A stretch of 64,000 nt of DNA from Streptomyces graminofaciens (lineage in GTDB: Bacteria > Actinomycetota > Actinomycetes > Streptomycetales > Streptomycetaceae), in contig NZ_AP018448.1 in the NCBI RefSeq assembly GCF_030294945.1, positions 7,970,501 through 8,034,500 on the forward strand, in the 5' to 3' direction. The notes under the pieces are model-generated. The model did no database searches. It saw only the letters and a program-made list of their open reading frames with translations, and had not been told where the DNA came from. Positions within the stretch are counted from its first letter, which is position 1. Each line of letters starts with the position of its first letter. Positions 1-7,935 of this stretch are shown here, in pieces. The translations under genes were made by a program, and so were the position numbers.

Positions 1-1051
1 CCGGCGGCACGTCACGGACGTGGCATCGACCGCGAGTTTGCGGGTGTACGTGTCCGAGTGGGAGAACGGCAAGCGTTCCATCTCGGACCGGTACGCGGTG
101 ATCCTGCGTCAGCTCATGGGGGTGACGGACGCCGAATTGAGGGGCGCCCCATCAGCCGTCGTTCCGCCGATGGCCGACGGGTACGACGAACTCCTCAGCA
201 GGATCGATTCGGCGAGCAGTGTCGACGAATCCATGGTCCAGGCGTTCAACGGCCAGACCGAGTTGCTACGGACGATGGACCGGCGGTTGGGTGCGGCCAG
301 CCTTGTGGACCAGGTGACGGGACACCTTGCCGCTCTCGAAGACGCGCTGAACTTCGCCGTACTGCCTCATACGCGCCGCCCTGTGGCCCTCGCGCTTGCA
401 GGGGCGTCAACCATGGCCGCATGGCAAGCGATCGATGCGGGGGCAGTGGAACGGGCCTGGCGCCACTACGAGTTGGCGAAACGAGCCGCGCGGGACGCTG
501 AGGCGCCGATGTACCTCGCTCACGCCATGGCAGAGCAGGCATACGTGCTGTGCGAGGCCGGTCGGCCGGCGCTTGGTGTCGACTTGGTCCGCGACGCGCA
601 GCGGACCCTGGGGCAAGCCGGATCGTCCCGTCTCCAGGCATGGCTGTACGCCGCTGAAGCCGAGATGTGCGCACATGCTGGAATGCCGGACGCCTGCCGA
701 CATGCCCTCGACAGGGCCGCTGCGTGCATTCCGGCGGGCCCTGAGGACCGCGACCCGGACATGTTGAGCATCTTCCTCAACAGCTCGCACCTGGCCCGAT
801 GGCATGGAAACGTCCTTGCCCTGCTTGGCGACGACGAGGCGGTGACCAGCCTCTATGACGCGCTGGACGTGGCAGACCCAACCTTCGTGCGCGCAAAGGC
901 TGGGCTACACACTGATCTCGCCCAAGCGCACCTGGCGCGAGACGAGTACGACGACGCGGACACCCACCTGAGGCAGGCGCGATTGCTGGCAAGTCGTACC
1001 GGCTCCGTACGCCAGCGGCGCCGCGTCGACCTCCTCAGCGAGCAGCTGTAA
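1..1051 (+). CDS. XRE-type HTH regulator with TPR-like helical domain (5' truncated)
   Basis: The reading frame is open to the left edge of the window, so the true start lies outside. The GTG at 20 falls in the middle of a helix-turn-helix and is unlikely to be the start. The visible N-terminus carries the XRE recognition-helix signature VYVSEWENGKR, followed by the family's usual SDRYAVILRQLMG stretch. The remaining 250 or so residues are Ala-rich amphipathic helices, as in the Streptomyces XRE regulators that carry TPR-like sensor domains. Targets are unknown. Its 3' end overlaps the convergent GntR-Nudix gene by 17 bases, so the two genes have no space for a separate terminator. Confidence 0.75.
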   Translation, partial: RRHVTDVASTASLRVYVSEWENGKRSISDRYAVILRQLMGVTDAELRGAPSAVVPPMADGYDELLSRIDSASSVDESMVQAFNGQTELLRTMDRRLGAASLVDQVTGHLAALEDALNFAVLPHTRRPVALALAGASTMAAWQAIDAGAVERAWRHYELAKRAARDAEAPMYLAHAMAEQAYVLCEAGRPALGVDLVRDAQRTLGQAGSSRLQAWLYAAEAEMCAHAGMPDACRHALDRAAACIPAGPEDRDPDMLSIFLNSSHLARWHGNVLALLGDDEAVTSLYDALDVADPTFVRAKAGLHTDLAQAHLARDEYDDADTHLRQARLLASRTGSVRQRRRVDLLSEQL

Positions 1052-1823
1052 CCCCCGGTTTGCCCCGGCTCGCCAGGATGTGGAGAAGGGCAACCAGGGT
1101 GCCGGAGCCCATCAGCTCACCACGAGCCATGAGCCCAGGAATGTCGGAAAGGGGCACCCATTCGATGTGCCCTGCCTCTTCAAGATCTGTGGGTGATCCC
1201 ACTTGTTCGGCCCCGTGACCCACGAAGATCTCGTGAGGCGAGTCGACCATGCCGATCATGGGTTGGTACGTGACGACGTGTTTCAGCGTCTTCGGGCGCC
1301 AACCGGTCTCTTCTACGAATTCCCTCAGCGCCGTGTCTGCGGGGTCCTCTCCTTCATCCACGATGCCGCCGGGGAGTTCCCAACCCCACTGCTGCGGGAC
1401 GAAGCGGTAGCGCCACATCATGAGCACGCGGTCTTGCTCGTCCACCACCGCCGTGATGGCAACGTGGTGCAGCTTCACCACGTGATGCTCGAACCGCTCG
1501 ACGCCGGGCGGCTCCACGTCCCAGAGCTGGAGCTTGACCCATCGGTTGTCGTAGAGGTCACGTTCGCCGTGGATGCGCCAAGGCTCCAGCCCTTCGGGAG
1601 TCTTGACGCTCACCGTGCCAGGCACCCGGTAGGAGCTGCGCCCGTGAACCTCCAAGGCGCCCTCGGCCACGAGTCGGGCTAGCACCTGTCGGAGCGCCGT
1701 CCGGCCGATGTCGAGTTCTTCGACCAGCGTGCGCTCCGAGGGGAACTTGTCACCCGGTGCGTACTCGCCGGCGGCGAGCCGTGCGCGAAGCGTCTCGTAG
1801 ACCTTGATTGTCTTCGGTCCCAT
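1035..1823 (-). CDS. GntR-type winged-helix / Nudix hydrolase fusion
   Basis: This 262-residue protein joins two domains. Residues 5-68 are a GntR-family winged helix with the motif PSERTLVEELDIGRTALR. Residues 115-250 are a Nudix fold with a complete Nudix box at about 153-175 (Gly, Glu, then REFVEETGW), so pyrophosphohydrolase chemistry on a nucleoside diphosphate derivative should be possible. I chose the ATG at 1823 because GGAGAG lies 10 bases upstream and the GntR domain starts right after it; an upstream in-frame start at 1925 adds 34 unconserved residues. In the integrative element pSAM2, a GntR repressor (KorSA) and a Nudix protein (Pif, conjugal immunity) are separate genes, which gives the fusion a plausible role here. 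The substrate is unknown. Confidence 0.85.
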   Translation of the reverse strand: MGPKTIKVYETLRARLAAGEYAPGDKFPSERTLVEELDIGRTALRQVLARLVAEGALEVHGRSSYRVPGTVSVKTPEGLEPWRIHGERDLYDNRWVKLQLWDVEPPGVERFEHHVVKLHHVAITAVVDEQDRVLMMWRYRFVPQQWGWELPGGIVDEGEDPADTALREFVEETGWRPKTLKHVVTYQPMIGMVDSPHEIFVGHGAEQVGSPTDLEEAGHIEWVPLSDIPGLMARGELMGSGTLVALLHILASRGKPGVTAAR

Positions 1824-1921
1824 CCGCGGAGCACTCTCCGTTCTGCCGTGGTGCGTACCAGCGTAGCGGGCGGTATGTACGTGTAGGCAGTCGCTAGTGT
1901 GACTCGGTCTGCCCTGCCCCC

Positions 1922-3118
1922 TCATCCTCTGAGGCGCTGCTCCTCTTGGGCTGCAGTGCCCTTTGTTGAGTGGGCGACGATGTCGCTGAAGATTCGTCGC
2001 ACACGAGAGGGCATAACCTGCAGCAGACGCCGCGTTCGTTCGACCTCATCTTTCGACTGCAGGTCAAAAGCTCTAGCAAGAATCGGACGCACGTCCTCAG
2101 GGCTCACCCTGTTGGCAACATCTAGCCTTCGTAGGACCTGGTCAGGGCCGTAACCAACGCGAACAGCCAGACTGCGGGAAGCGCGGCCAGTTGCTTCCTC
2201 TTCGGGTGAGGCTGATACGAGGTTATGCCTCAAAGCTTCAGCAGCTTCATGTGCGAGTCGTTCTCGCAGTTTTTCTTGTTTGGCCGCTGTCAGTTCGGCC
2301 TGAAGGGCTGCAATATGCTCCTGAGCTGCCGCCATCTGCTCTCTCGCTTCCGCGAATTCGCGAGCCGCACGCTGCTCCTCCACCGTGTCTGCCGCTGCTC
2401 GAACTTTTTGTGTGGTGATCACCACTTCCGCTTCTTGTGACGTTTCAGTCTTCTCTCTATCTTTCTCTTCGTTTTCTGCGCTTTCAATTTGCCTTTCTAG
2501 TTGATCGCATCGTTCCTCTGCCAAAATTCTAGCGCTTGTCGCATCTGCAAGCTGCTTTTTGAGGATGGCGATATCTGCCTGCAGTTGATCTCTTTCGGCG
2601 CGCAGTTCGTCCGCCTCGGAGGTGAAAAGATCAATTTCTGCCTTAGCTGCCTGCCTATCTGCAGCCCGCACTGCACGCAACGCTTTTAGTTCCACATTTA
2701 GCTGATCTACGTGCTGCTGGGATTCATGCAGTGCCTGCCGGAGTAGCCGTTCGAGAGAAGTGGCCTCCCGCACTTGCTCGTCGGCCTCCTCGAGGAGACG
2801 CTGAAGGTCGGCCGCTCTCTTTGTCCCCGCGCTAGTTTTAGCCGCACGGACGTACAGTTGACGCAATAGCGCTACTGTTTCGTCGCTGGTCTGTATCTCC
2901 CGTTCCTCTGCCACGTGCGCGAGCAGATTGACAACGAAGTTCCATGGTGGGATGCGTGTGCCTTTGAGGTAACGAGAGAGGGTGCCCGCGTCGGTATAGC
3001 AGCGAGCCGCATATCTGCGCAGTGAGATGCCGAGCGAATCGAAAAGCGTGCGTAAGGCCTCAGCGAATGCCCGATGATCTTCGGGTACTGCATCGCCGAT
3101 AGGTTCTAGCGTCCCCAC
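1922..3118 (-). CDS. HTH / long coiled-coil protein of unknown function
   Basis: The 398-residue protein has an N-terminal HTH-like segment (about 14-66, including LRRYAARCYTDAGTLSRYLK), then a long charged heptad-rich coiled coil (about 100-320), then a small helical C-terminal domain. The GTG at 3118 is chosen because a strong GGGGGAGG site sits 5-6 bases upstream. A longer frame to 3268 would run through a cluster of inverted repeats that looks regulatory. The coding sequence is clearly AT-richer than its neighbours, especially 2200-2700, which suggests recent transfer. The HTH plus coiled-coil layout resembles plasmid and integrative-element regulators or partition-like proteins of Streptomyces, but I do not recognise a specific family. 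Confidence 0.75.
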   Translation of the reverse strand: MGTLEPIGDAVPEDHRAFAEALRTLFDSLGISLRRYAARCYTDAGTLSRYLKGTRIPPWNFVVNLLAHVAEEREIQTSDETVALLRQLYVRAAKTSAGTKRAADLQRLLEEADEQVREATSLERLLRQALHESQQHVDQLNVELKALRAVRAADRQAAKAEIDLFTSEADELRAERDQLQADIAILKKQLADATSARILAEERCDQLERQIESAENEEKDREKTETSQEAEVVITTQKVRAAADTVEEQRAAREFAEAREQMAAAQEHIAALQAELTAAKQEKLRERLAHEAAEALRHNLVSASPEEEATGRASRSLAVRVGYGPDQVLRRLDVANRVSPEDVRPILARAFDLQSKDEVERTRRLLQVMPSRVRRIFSDIVAHSTKGTAAQEEQRLRG

Positions 3119-3135
3119 GCCATCCTCCCCCTCAG

Positions 3136-3320
3136 GCGTTGCAGGAGTGGCAACACTGCTGTGGCGCTCCTGCAACGCTACGTCCGCCCTAGTCAGCTGC
3201 CTGTGGGCACACTGGTGCGCGGTGCTCGAACTTTGCAGCAAGTATGCCCGTTGCTGCAAGAGCAACACCTACCACGGTGTTGCCAAGTGGGAGCAACACT
3301 CCTGTTGCTGCTTCTGCAGC
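3136..3320. promoter_or_regulatory. Cluster of GTTGC/GCAAC inverted repeats, candidate operator array
   Basis: Five inverted repeats lie in tandem directly upstream of the GTG of the HTH/coiled-coil gene. They are 3136-3147 with 3167-3178 (perfect 12-base arms, GCGTTGCAGGAG), 3233-3241 with 3251-3259 (TTGCAGCAA), 3262-3269 with 3276-3283 (GCAACACC), 3292-3298 with 3303-3309 (AGCAACA), and 3307-3311 with 3316-3320 (GCTGC). The recurring core is TTGC/GCAA. The position, 18-200 bases upstream of the start, suggests autoregulation by the HTH protein. No protein-binding evidence can be drawn from sequence alone. Confidence 0.6.
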
Positions 3321-3391
3321 GCCTTCTTTCGCAGGCAAGCTTGACTCAGCACGTAATCCTGGGCTCCTGCCCCTCGAAGAAAGGTAAACGG

Positions 3392-3679
3392 TTGAACTCC
3401 CGTGCGGACTCCCCCTATTCGAATGTCGCTCGACTCTTTGACTTCATGGCTTTCGTAGGGATTCTCTCCATTGTTCTCGCTCTCGCCTACCTGGGGGTGG
3501 GGGCCGCTTTCATCGCGTCAATTGCTGCGCTGGTCGGCGTCTGTGGGCGTATCTGGGTGGCCATTAGTCGCCCGTCGGGGACGTTCCGCGCGGACAAGGC
3601 GCACGTTACGTGGGCCCCAGGTAAGTGGCAGGGCAGGATGGAGACTGAGCGCCGAACGGACGGGGGCGCTGAGAGGTGA
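3392..3679 (+). CDS. Small hydrophobic membrane protein (hypothetical)
   Basis: A TTG start at 3392 is preceded by AAGAAAGG at 7-8 bases. It gives a 95-residue product whose residues 20-55 form one or two hydrophobic segments (FVGILSIVLALAYLGVGAAF onward), followed by a basic, polar tail. An in-frame ATG at 3449 would give a shorter form with no visible ribosome site. Small hydrophobic proteins of this kind (Spd type) are common in Streptomyces conjugative and integrative elements and assist plasmid spread. The match is by character and context only. GC3 bias is weaker than in core genes, so the call is tentative. Confidence 0.4.
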   Translation: MNSRADSPYSNVARLFDFMAFVGILSIVLALAYLGVGAAFIASIAALVGVCGRIWVAISRPSGTFRADKAHVTWAPGKWQGRMETERRTDGGAER

Positions 3680-3850
3680 CGGCCTCGCCCTAAGCGAGAA
3701 CAAAGCGCGGACTCCGACTGCGGCAGCGCTCACGCAGTGCCGCACTTGTTGCCCCGTGCGTCTCTGGACGAGGTGTGGACGACTTTTAGCGGCTTGAGGG
3801 CGGACACTTCTGTTTCCGCAGGTCAGCACCATCTCAGGAATTTACTCGTG

Positions 3851-3876
3851 AGCGGACTGTAAATCCGTCGGCTTAG
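3851..3876 (+). other. Left part of tRNA-Tyr 3' half: candidate attachment-site copy
   Basis: These bases match the anticodon arm and start of the variable arm of a bacterial tRNA-Tyr: GCGGA CTGTAAA TCCGT has anticodon GTA, followed by CGGCTTAG. Bases upstream of about 3850 do not form a D-arm or the 5' acceptor strand expected from the 3' half (GGCGGCG), so this is not a full tRNA gene. The rest continues at 5541-5570 after the insertion sequence. A tRNA 3' half without its 5' half is the normal product of site-specific integration into a tRNA gene. Confidence 0.75.
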
Positions 3877-5536
3877 CCTCGATCTTTCTTGACGGTCCGC
3901 CGACGGAGTCGGTGGACCGTTTTCGTGCCGTGGACTGAGCTTGCGCAGGCCGAAGGCCCGAGTGCCGCCTCGGGATGGCGCCGGATTCCACTGCTCCGGG
4001 TGTTGAGGTGCTGTCGAAGGGACGGGGAATCCGCTGGTCAGCCAGGGTCGGGCAGGTGGGTGAGCCTGTCGAGGGCTGCGGTGATGTGGCCGGTCCAGGG
4101 CCAGTGCCGGGCAAGGCGGAGGATCCGTCGGCGGCCGGTGGTCACGAGTTGTCCGGCCGCGGTGAACAAGCGGAGGCGTAGTCGGCGGGGTTCCCAGAGC
4201 CTGGCTTTGCCGGTCAGGGCGAGCATCGGTATCCAGGCCAGCAGGTCGAGAGCGATCTGCACGATCTCCAGCCAGATCCGGTTCTGGGCGGTGCGGTGCA
4301 GGGGCAGGTTGCGCAGGCCGGTGGCCCGGGCGGCGCGGATGCGGTCCTCGGCCCGGGCCCGCAGTCGGTGGCGGAGCTCGAGCTCGGCGATCGGCCGGCC
4401 CAAGGTGTTGGTGGCGAAACAGGTCAGCCGCATACCGTCCGCATCCGTGAGCCGCAACTGGGCCCCGGGGTGCGGTCGTTCCTTCCTGACGATCAGCCGT
4501 ATGCCCTCCGGCCAGCCGTCCAGAACGTCGCCGGTGAGTTCAGCGACCCAGGCGCCGTCGCGGATCTCGCCGTCCGCCTCGACGGCCGCCGTCCAGGCCG
4601 ATGCCGGAACGCTCAGCACGTGCTGGTGGATCGCCTCGGTGATCACCATGCCGACCGAGTAGGACAGCCACCGTCCCCGCCGGGCGAGCCAGGCGACGAA
4701 GTCGTGGGTGCCGCCCGCGGAGTCGGTGCGGATCAGGGTCCGGCGTCCGCGCCGGTACTTCTTCGGCAGCTGAGCCAGGGCCAGTTGGGCGGCGGTGATG
4801 TGGTCAGCGGCCGTGTTCGATCCCGCGTTGCCTGCTCTGAGCAGGGCCGCGACCGGTTCACCCGTGCCGCCCGGTCCGTGGTCGACGAACCCCATCAGCG
4901 GGTGGTGGCCGTAGGTTCGCTTCCACGTGGGTGCGGCGTCCTCCTTGTCCGAGTGCGCGATCACCAGCACCCCGTCGAGGTCCACGGTCACCGTCCCGCC
5001 CGCGTCAGGCGCTTCCCGGTCGGCCAACCGCCAGACGTGTCGGCGGACTTCAGCCCGCGCGGCACGGATGGCCCGCAGGGCCTTCTCCCCGGAGGTGGCC
5101 AGGGCCTCGACGAGACGAGAGACCGTCGGGTCGGAGGCCACCGGCCCGAACACGGCCGGCTCGGCCCGCAGCATGGCGACATCCGCGAGGCAGTCCCCGC
5201 CCAGCGCGACCGCCAGGGCCACGTCCAGCAGGGTCTTGCCCGGATCGTGCACCGCCCGAGCTTTCCGCCACGGCGTCAGCGCCGCTGATATCGCGGTGTC
5301 CAGGCCGGCCTTGCGGACGGTCTCGACCAGCAGCACGCCCCCGGCCTGCGAGACCACCGCCCGGCCGCCGCCCTCGATGCGGACACGCGGGTACGACCCG
5401 ATACGCTTCTTCACCTGGAGAGTGCTTCTTTCCGTGCAGCCAACAGGACCCTAGACAAGTCCCATCGTTGCAGGTCAGGAGCACTCTCCGCTTATTTGAT
5501 CAAGCCTCGGACACCCCGCCTCGTGAAAGCGCGAGG
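3877..5536. mobile_element. IS1380-family insertion sequence (1660 bp), intact
   Basis: The element is flanked by a 4-base direct repeat, TTAG at 3873-3876 and 5537-5540, matching the target duplication typical of the IS1380 family. The ends are imperfect inverted repeats: the left begins CCTCGATCTTTC and the right, read inward, begins CCTCGCGCTTTC. It holds a single full-length transposase on the minus strand. Removing the element and one TTAG restores a continuous tRNA-Tyr 3' half, which confirms the boundaries. Confidence 0.9.
4038..5414 (-). CDS. IS1380-family DDE transposase
   Basis: The 458-residue protein has the layout of IS1380 transposases: an N-terminal DNA-binding half, the first catalytic Asp in TVTVDLDGVLV, the second in TLIRTDSAGGTHDF, and a late Glu/Arg-rich segment near RHRLRARAEDRIR that carries the third acidic residue. 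It starts at a GTG at 5414 and has no frameshift or internal stop, so it is probably active. It catalyses cut-and-paste movement of the surrounding element. The left inverted repeat lies about 160 bases beyond its stop. Confidence 0.92.
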   Translation of the reverse strand: MKKRIGSYPRVRIEGGGRAVVSQAGGVLLVETVRKAGLDTAISAALTPWRKARAVHDPGKTLLDVALAVALGGDCLADVAMLRAEPAVFGPVASDPTVSRLVEALATSGEKALRAIRAARAEVRRHVWRLADREAPDAGGTVTVDLDGVLVIAHSDKEDAAPTWKRTYGHHPLMGFVDHGPGGTGEPVAALLRAGNAGSNTAADHITAAQLALAQLPKKYRRGRRTLIRTDSAGGTHDFVAWLARRGRWLSYSVGMVITEAIHQHVLSVPASAWTAAVEADGEIRDGAWVAELTGDVLDGWPEGIRLIVRKERPHPGAQLRLTDADGMRLTCFATNTLGRPIAELELRHRLRARAEDRIRAARATGLRNLPLHRTAQNRIWLEIVQIALDLLAWIPMLALTGKARLWEPRRLRLRLFTAAGQLVTTGRRRILRLARHWPWTGHITAALDRLTHLPDPG

Positions 5537-5570
5537 TTAGCCTACCCAGGTTCGAATCCTGGCGCCGCCA
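5537..5570 (+). other. Right part of tRNA-Tyr 3' half (T-arm and acceptor)
   Basis: The sequence TTAG CCTA completes the variable arm. CCAGG TTCGAAT CCTGG is a perfect T-arm, and CGCCGCC plus discriminator A is the 3' acceptor strand. The hairpin that follows at 5579-5618 looks like the original tRNA terminator, so DNA to the right is the undisturbed chromosomal flank. The complete tRNA-Tyr should lie at the other end of the integrated element, left of this window. SLP1 of S. coelicolor is known to integrate into a tRNA-Tyr gene. Confidence 0.8.
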
Positions 5571-5578
5571 CGTGGAGG

Positions 5579-5618
5579 GAAGCCCCTCCGGACTGTGAGA
5601 GCAGTTCGGAGGGGCTTC
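5579..5618. terminator. Hairpin terminator after the tRNA-Tyr 3' end
   Basis: A perfect 12-base stem (GAAGCCCCTCCG with CGGAGGGGCTTC) lies 9 bases after the tRNA acceptor end and is followed by TTCG. It probably served the original tRNA-Tyr gene. Confidence 0.65.
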
Positions 5619-5699
5619 TTCGTGTGTGGGGTGACGGGAACGGGCGGGCGTGGTCGGCCGATGCGTTGTTGATCACCGGCGTGAGGGCACACTGACCGC

Positions 5700-5906
5700 A
5701 TGTCATCGCGCCGCAGGAACTGCCCCGAGTGTCGTCGGGAGATCGCCGTCGTGGCCGGGCGCTTCGCGCGGCACGATCCACCGGGGGCGACCGGGGAACT
5801 CGTCTCGTGCCCCGGTTCGCGCAGCCCGGCCCAGCTCGGCGCGGCCCAGCCCGCGCTCGACGGATACGTCGTCCCCGACTTCCCCGGCCAACTGCCCCTG
5901 TTCTAG
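5700..5906 (+). CDS. Small CxxC protein, unknown function
   Basis: A 68-residue protein starting at an ATG. It has a CPEC pair at residues 8-11, His25 (in RHDPPG) and Cys36 (in SCPGS), a spacing that could bind one zinc ion. The tail is hydrophobic and ends PGQLPLF. Codon use is typical of the host. It stands alone between the tRNA terminator and a convergent oxidoreductase gene. Similar short Cys-containing proteins occur in actinomycete chromosomes and phages, and I cannot name a function. Confidence 0.65.
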   Translation: MSSRRRNCPECRREIAVVAGRFARHDPPGATGELVSCPGSRSPAQLGAAQPALDGYVVPDFPGQLPLF

Positions 5907-6000
5907 CGCGACTCGGCGGCAGCGGACTCGAGCGCAACCGACGCGAGCGCACCGATGCGAGCGCCGCCGCCCCGCCGCCCCCGGGCCCAGCCCCGCCCCC

Positions 6001-6657
6001 TCAGTTCCCCGCCACCGACTTGACCGCCACCGACACCGGCGCCGAACCGCTGATCAGTTCCAGTGTCAGACCCGTCGTGGCCGGGGTGTCGATCAGTTCG
6101 GCCAGTACGGCGGCCACGTCGTCGCGGGGGATCGGGCCGCGGCCGGTGTTGGCCTCCAGGCGGACGAGGCCCGTGCCGGCGTCGTCCGTCAGCATGCCGG
6201 GGCGCAGGATCGTCCAGTCCAGGGCGTCCAGACCGCGTACGTGCGCGTCGGCCTGGCCCTTCGCCCGCAGATACACGTCGAAGACCTCGTTGCCCTCGCG
6301 TTTCGGGTCCGCGCCCATCGACGACACGACCACATAGCGTCGTACGCCCGTACGCACTGCCGCGTCCGCGAACAGGACCGCCGCGGCCCGGTCCACCGTG
6401 TCCTTGCGGGCCGCCCCGCTGCCGGGGCCGGCGCCCGCCGCGAACACGGCCGCGTCCGCGCCCTGCAGATGCGCGGCGACCTCCTCCACCGAGGCCGACT
6501 CCAGGTCGCACAGCACCGGCTCGGCGCCGGCCGCGCGCAGATCGTCGGCCTGTTCGGGTCGGCGGATGATCCCCGCGACCTCGTCCCCGCGCGCGGCGAG
6601 CAGTCGCTCCAGCCGCAGCGCGATCTGACCATGACCTCCGGCGATGACAATACGCAT
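6001..6657 (-). CDS. NAD(P)-binding SDR-like oxidoreductase
   Basis: The 218-residue protein begins with a Rossmann dinucleotide-binding loop (IVIAGGHGQIALRL) directly after the ATG at 6657; a longer frame upstream adds only unrelated residues. It has the atypical SDR pattern of NmrA/YwnB-like proteins: DLESASVEEVAAHLQGAD, VVVSSMGAD in place of the usual Ser-Tyr-Lys set, and LDWTILRPGMLTDD near residue 150. Such proteins act as NAD(P)H-dependent reductases or redox sensors. The substrate cannot be told from sequence. A related protein is encoded at 12254-12886. Confidence 0.82.
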   Translation of the reverse strand: MRIVIAGGHGQIALRLERLLAARGDEVAGIIRRPEQADDLRAAGAEPVLCDLESASVEEVAAHLQGADAAVFAAGAGPGSGAARKDTVDRAAAVLFADAAVRTGVRRYVVVSSMGADPKREGNEVFDVYLRAKGQADAHVRGLDALDWTILRPGMLTDDAGTGLVRLEANTGRGPIPRDDVAAVLAELIDTPATTGLTLELISGSAPVSVAVKSVAGN

Positions 6658-6817
6658 GCTTTCGACCGTACGCCTGGGCGGCCGCGTTCGCCGCGCGACC
6701 GGCACCACCGTGCACACAAAAAGCATGCCCAGCACAACCATGTGGGTGCCTCGTATGTCTCACCAGTGTTCGCCGTGATCGGCGAACGCCGAAACATAGG
6801 GGGACGTCATCACCGTC

Positions 6818-7885
6818 ATGCGTAATTCCGTCGTACGTACGTCCATCGAGCGCGCATCCGCCGCCCGTGCGACCGTCATCCGGCGGACCTTCACCGGAGT
6901 CGGCTGCGCCGCCGCCGTGCTCGTCACGATGGCCGCCTGCGGCACCGTCGAGAACCTCACCGCGGGCCAGAAGGTGGACAACGCCGTCGACCGGCTCGGC
7001 GAGCAGAAGTCGCTGGCCTTCGGGCTGCGGCTCGACGCCGAACCGGAGGCCGTCACCGAGCTGATGGGCGAGGACGCCGAGGAGATGCCGCCGCAGATGG
7101 CGAAGATGCTCACCGGGATGCGCGTCGACATCTCGGTCAAGTCCCGCAAGGCGCTGGCCGATTCGGGCGAGAAGGACATCATCGGTACCGGCGTGAAGAT
7201 CTCCGGGGACGACGGCGTCTTCGTCGAGTACCGGGTCGTCGGTGACCACATGTACTACCGCGTCGACATGGAGGCCATGGGCGAGGCCATGGGCATGCCG
7301 ATGCCTTCGACCGACGAACTCCCCAAGGGCGAGGAGGGCCTGCGGGCCGTCTTCGAGGGCAAGTGGGCCAAGATCGACACCGGTGAGCTGGAGGAGGCCG
7401 CCGGGGGCTCCGGCAAGGGTTCCGCTGCCGAGGAGCTCGAGGCCAAGACCCAGAAGAAGATCCTCGACGCCGTGCGCGGTGTCGTCGCCCGCGAGGTCAC
7501 GTTCAAGTCCCGGGACGGCAAGGACGGCGCCGAAGTCATCGCCGCCAAGGCCAACTTCCGTGACCTGATCACCAGCGTCTTCGACAAGCTCCAGCCGCTG
7601 AAGAAAGACCTCCCGCCGGGTGCCGAGCTCCCCACGGGCGACGACCTGAAGGACGCCCCGAACAGGAAGGTCACCGTCGACTTCACGATCAAGAACGGCG
7701 ACCTGACCCGCATCGAGACCGACCTCGCCGTTCTCGCCGACGACGCGAAGGGCGCCGAACTGCCGTTGGTCCTCACCTTCGGCAAGGCCGGCGACGTCGC
7801 CGCGCCCAAGGACGCCACGGAGATCCCGGTCGACGAGTTCGGGGGCCCGTTCGGCGCCGGAATGCTGGGCGGAGGCGTCCTCTGA
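6818..7885 (+). CDS. Secreted lipoprotein, LppX/LprG-like fold candidate
   Basis: The 355-residue protein has an Arg-rich n-region, a hydrophobic core (about 27-40) and the lipobox LVTMAAC, so it should be lipidated on Cys and anchored outside the membrane. The mature part is acidic, with repeated beta-rich segments ending in LTFGKAGDVAAPKDATEIPV. The layout resembles the two lipoproteins at 19330 and 20290, which belong to a large Streptomyces family of LolA/LppX-like lipid-binding candidates. A GGGGGA sequence precedes the ATG, though 13 bases away. The ligand is unknown. Confidence 0.8.
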   Translation: MRNSVVRTSIERASAARATVIRRTFTGVGCAAAVLVTMAACGTVENLTAGQKVDNAVDRLGEQKSLAFGLRLDAEPEAVTELMGEDAEEMPPQMAKMLTGMRVDISVKSRKALADSGEKDIIGTGVKISGDDGVFVEYRVVGDHMYYRVDMEAMGEAMGMPMPSTDELPKGEEGLRAVFEGKWAKIDTGELEEAAGGSGKGSAAEELEAKTQKKILDAVRGVVAREVTFKSRDGKDGAEVIAAKANFRDLITSVFDKLQPLKKDLPPGAELPTGDDLKDAPNRKVTVDFTIKNGDLTRIETDLAVLADDAKGAELPLVLTFGKAGDVAAPKDATEIPVDEFGGPFGAGMLGGGVL

Positions 7886-7935
7886 CCCGCCCCACGCTCG
7901 GGTCGGCACCCCCGGGGTTCTGACTGGATGTCGGG

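Noticed and set aside
3119..3268. Longer version of the HTH/coiled-coil protein starting at 3268
   Set aside because: The extra 50 residues are encoded by the repeat array, while the GTG at 3118 has an excellent Shine-Dalgarno.
3161..3391. N-terminal extension of the small membrane protein back to 3161
   Set aside because: The extension runs through the inverted-repeat cluster, is Leu/Gln/Cys-rich without coding bias, and lacks a ribosome site; the TTG at 3392 has one.
3851..5570. A functional split tRNA-Tyr gene interrupted by the IS
   Set aside because: The 5' acceptor strand and D-arm are absent upstream of 3851, so the fragment was already incomplete before the IS arrived; an attachment-site copy explains it better.
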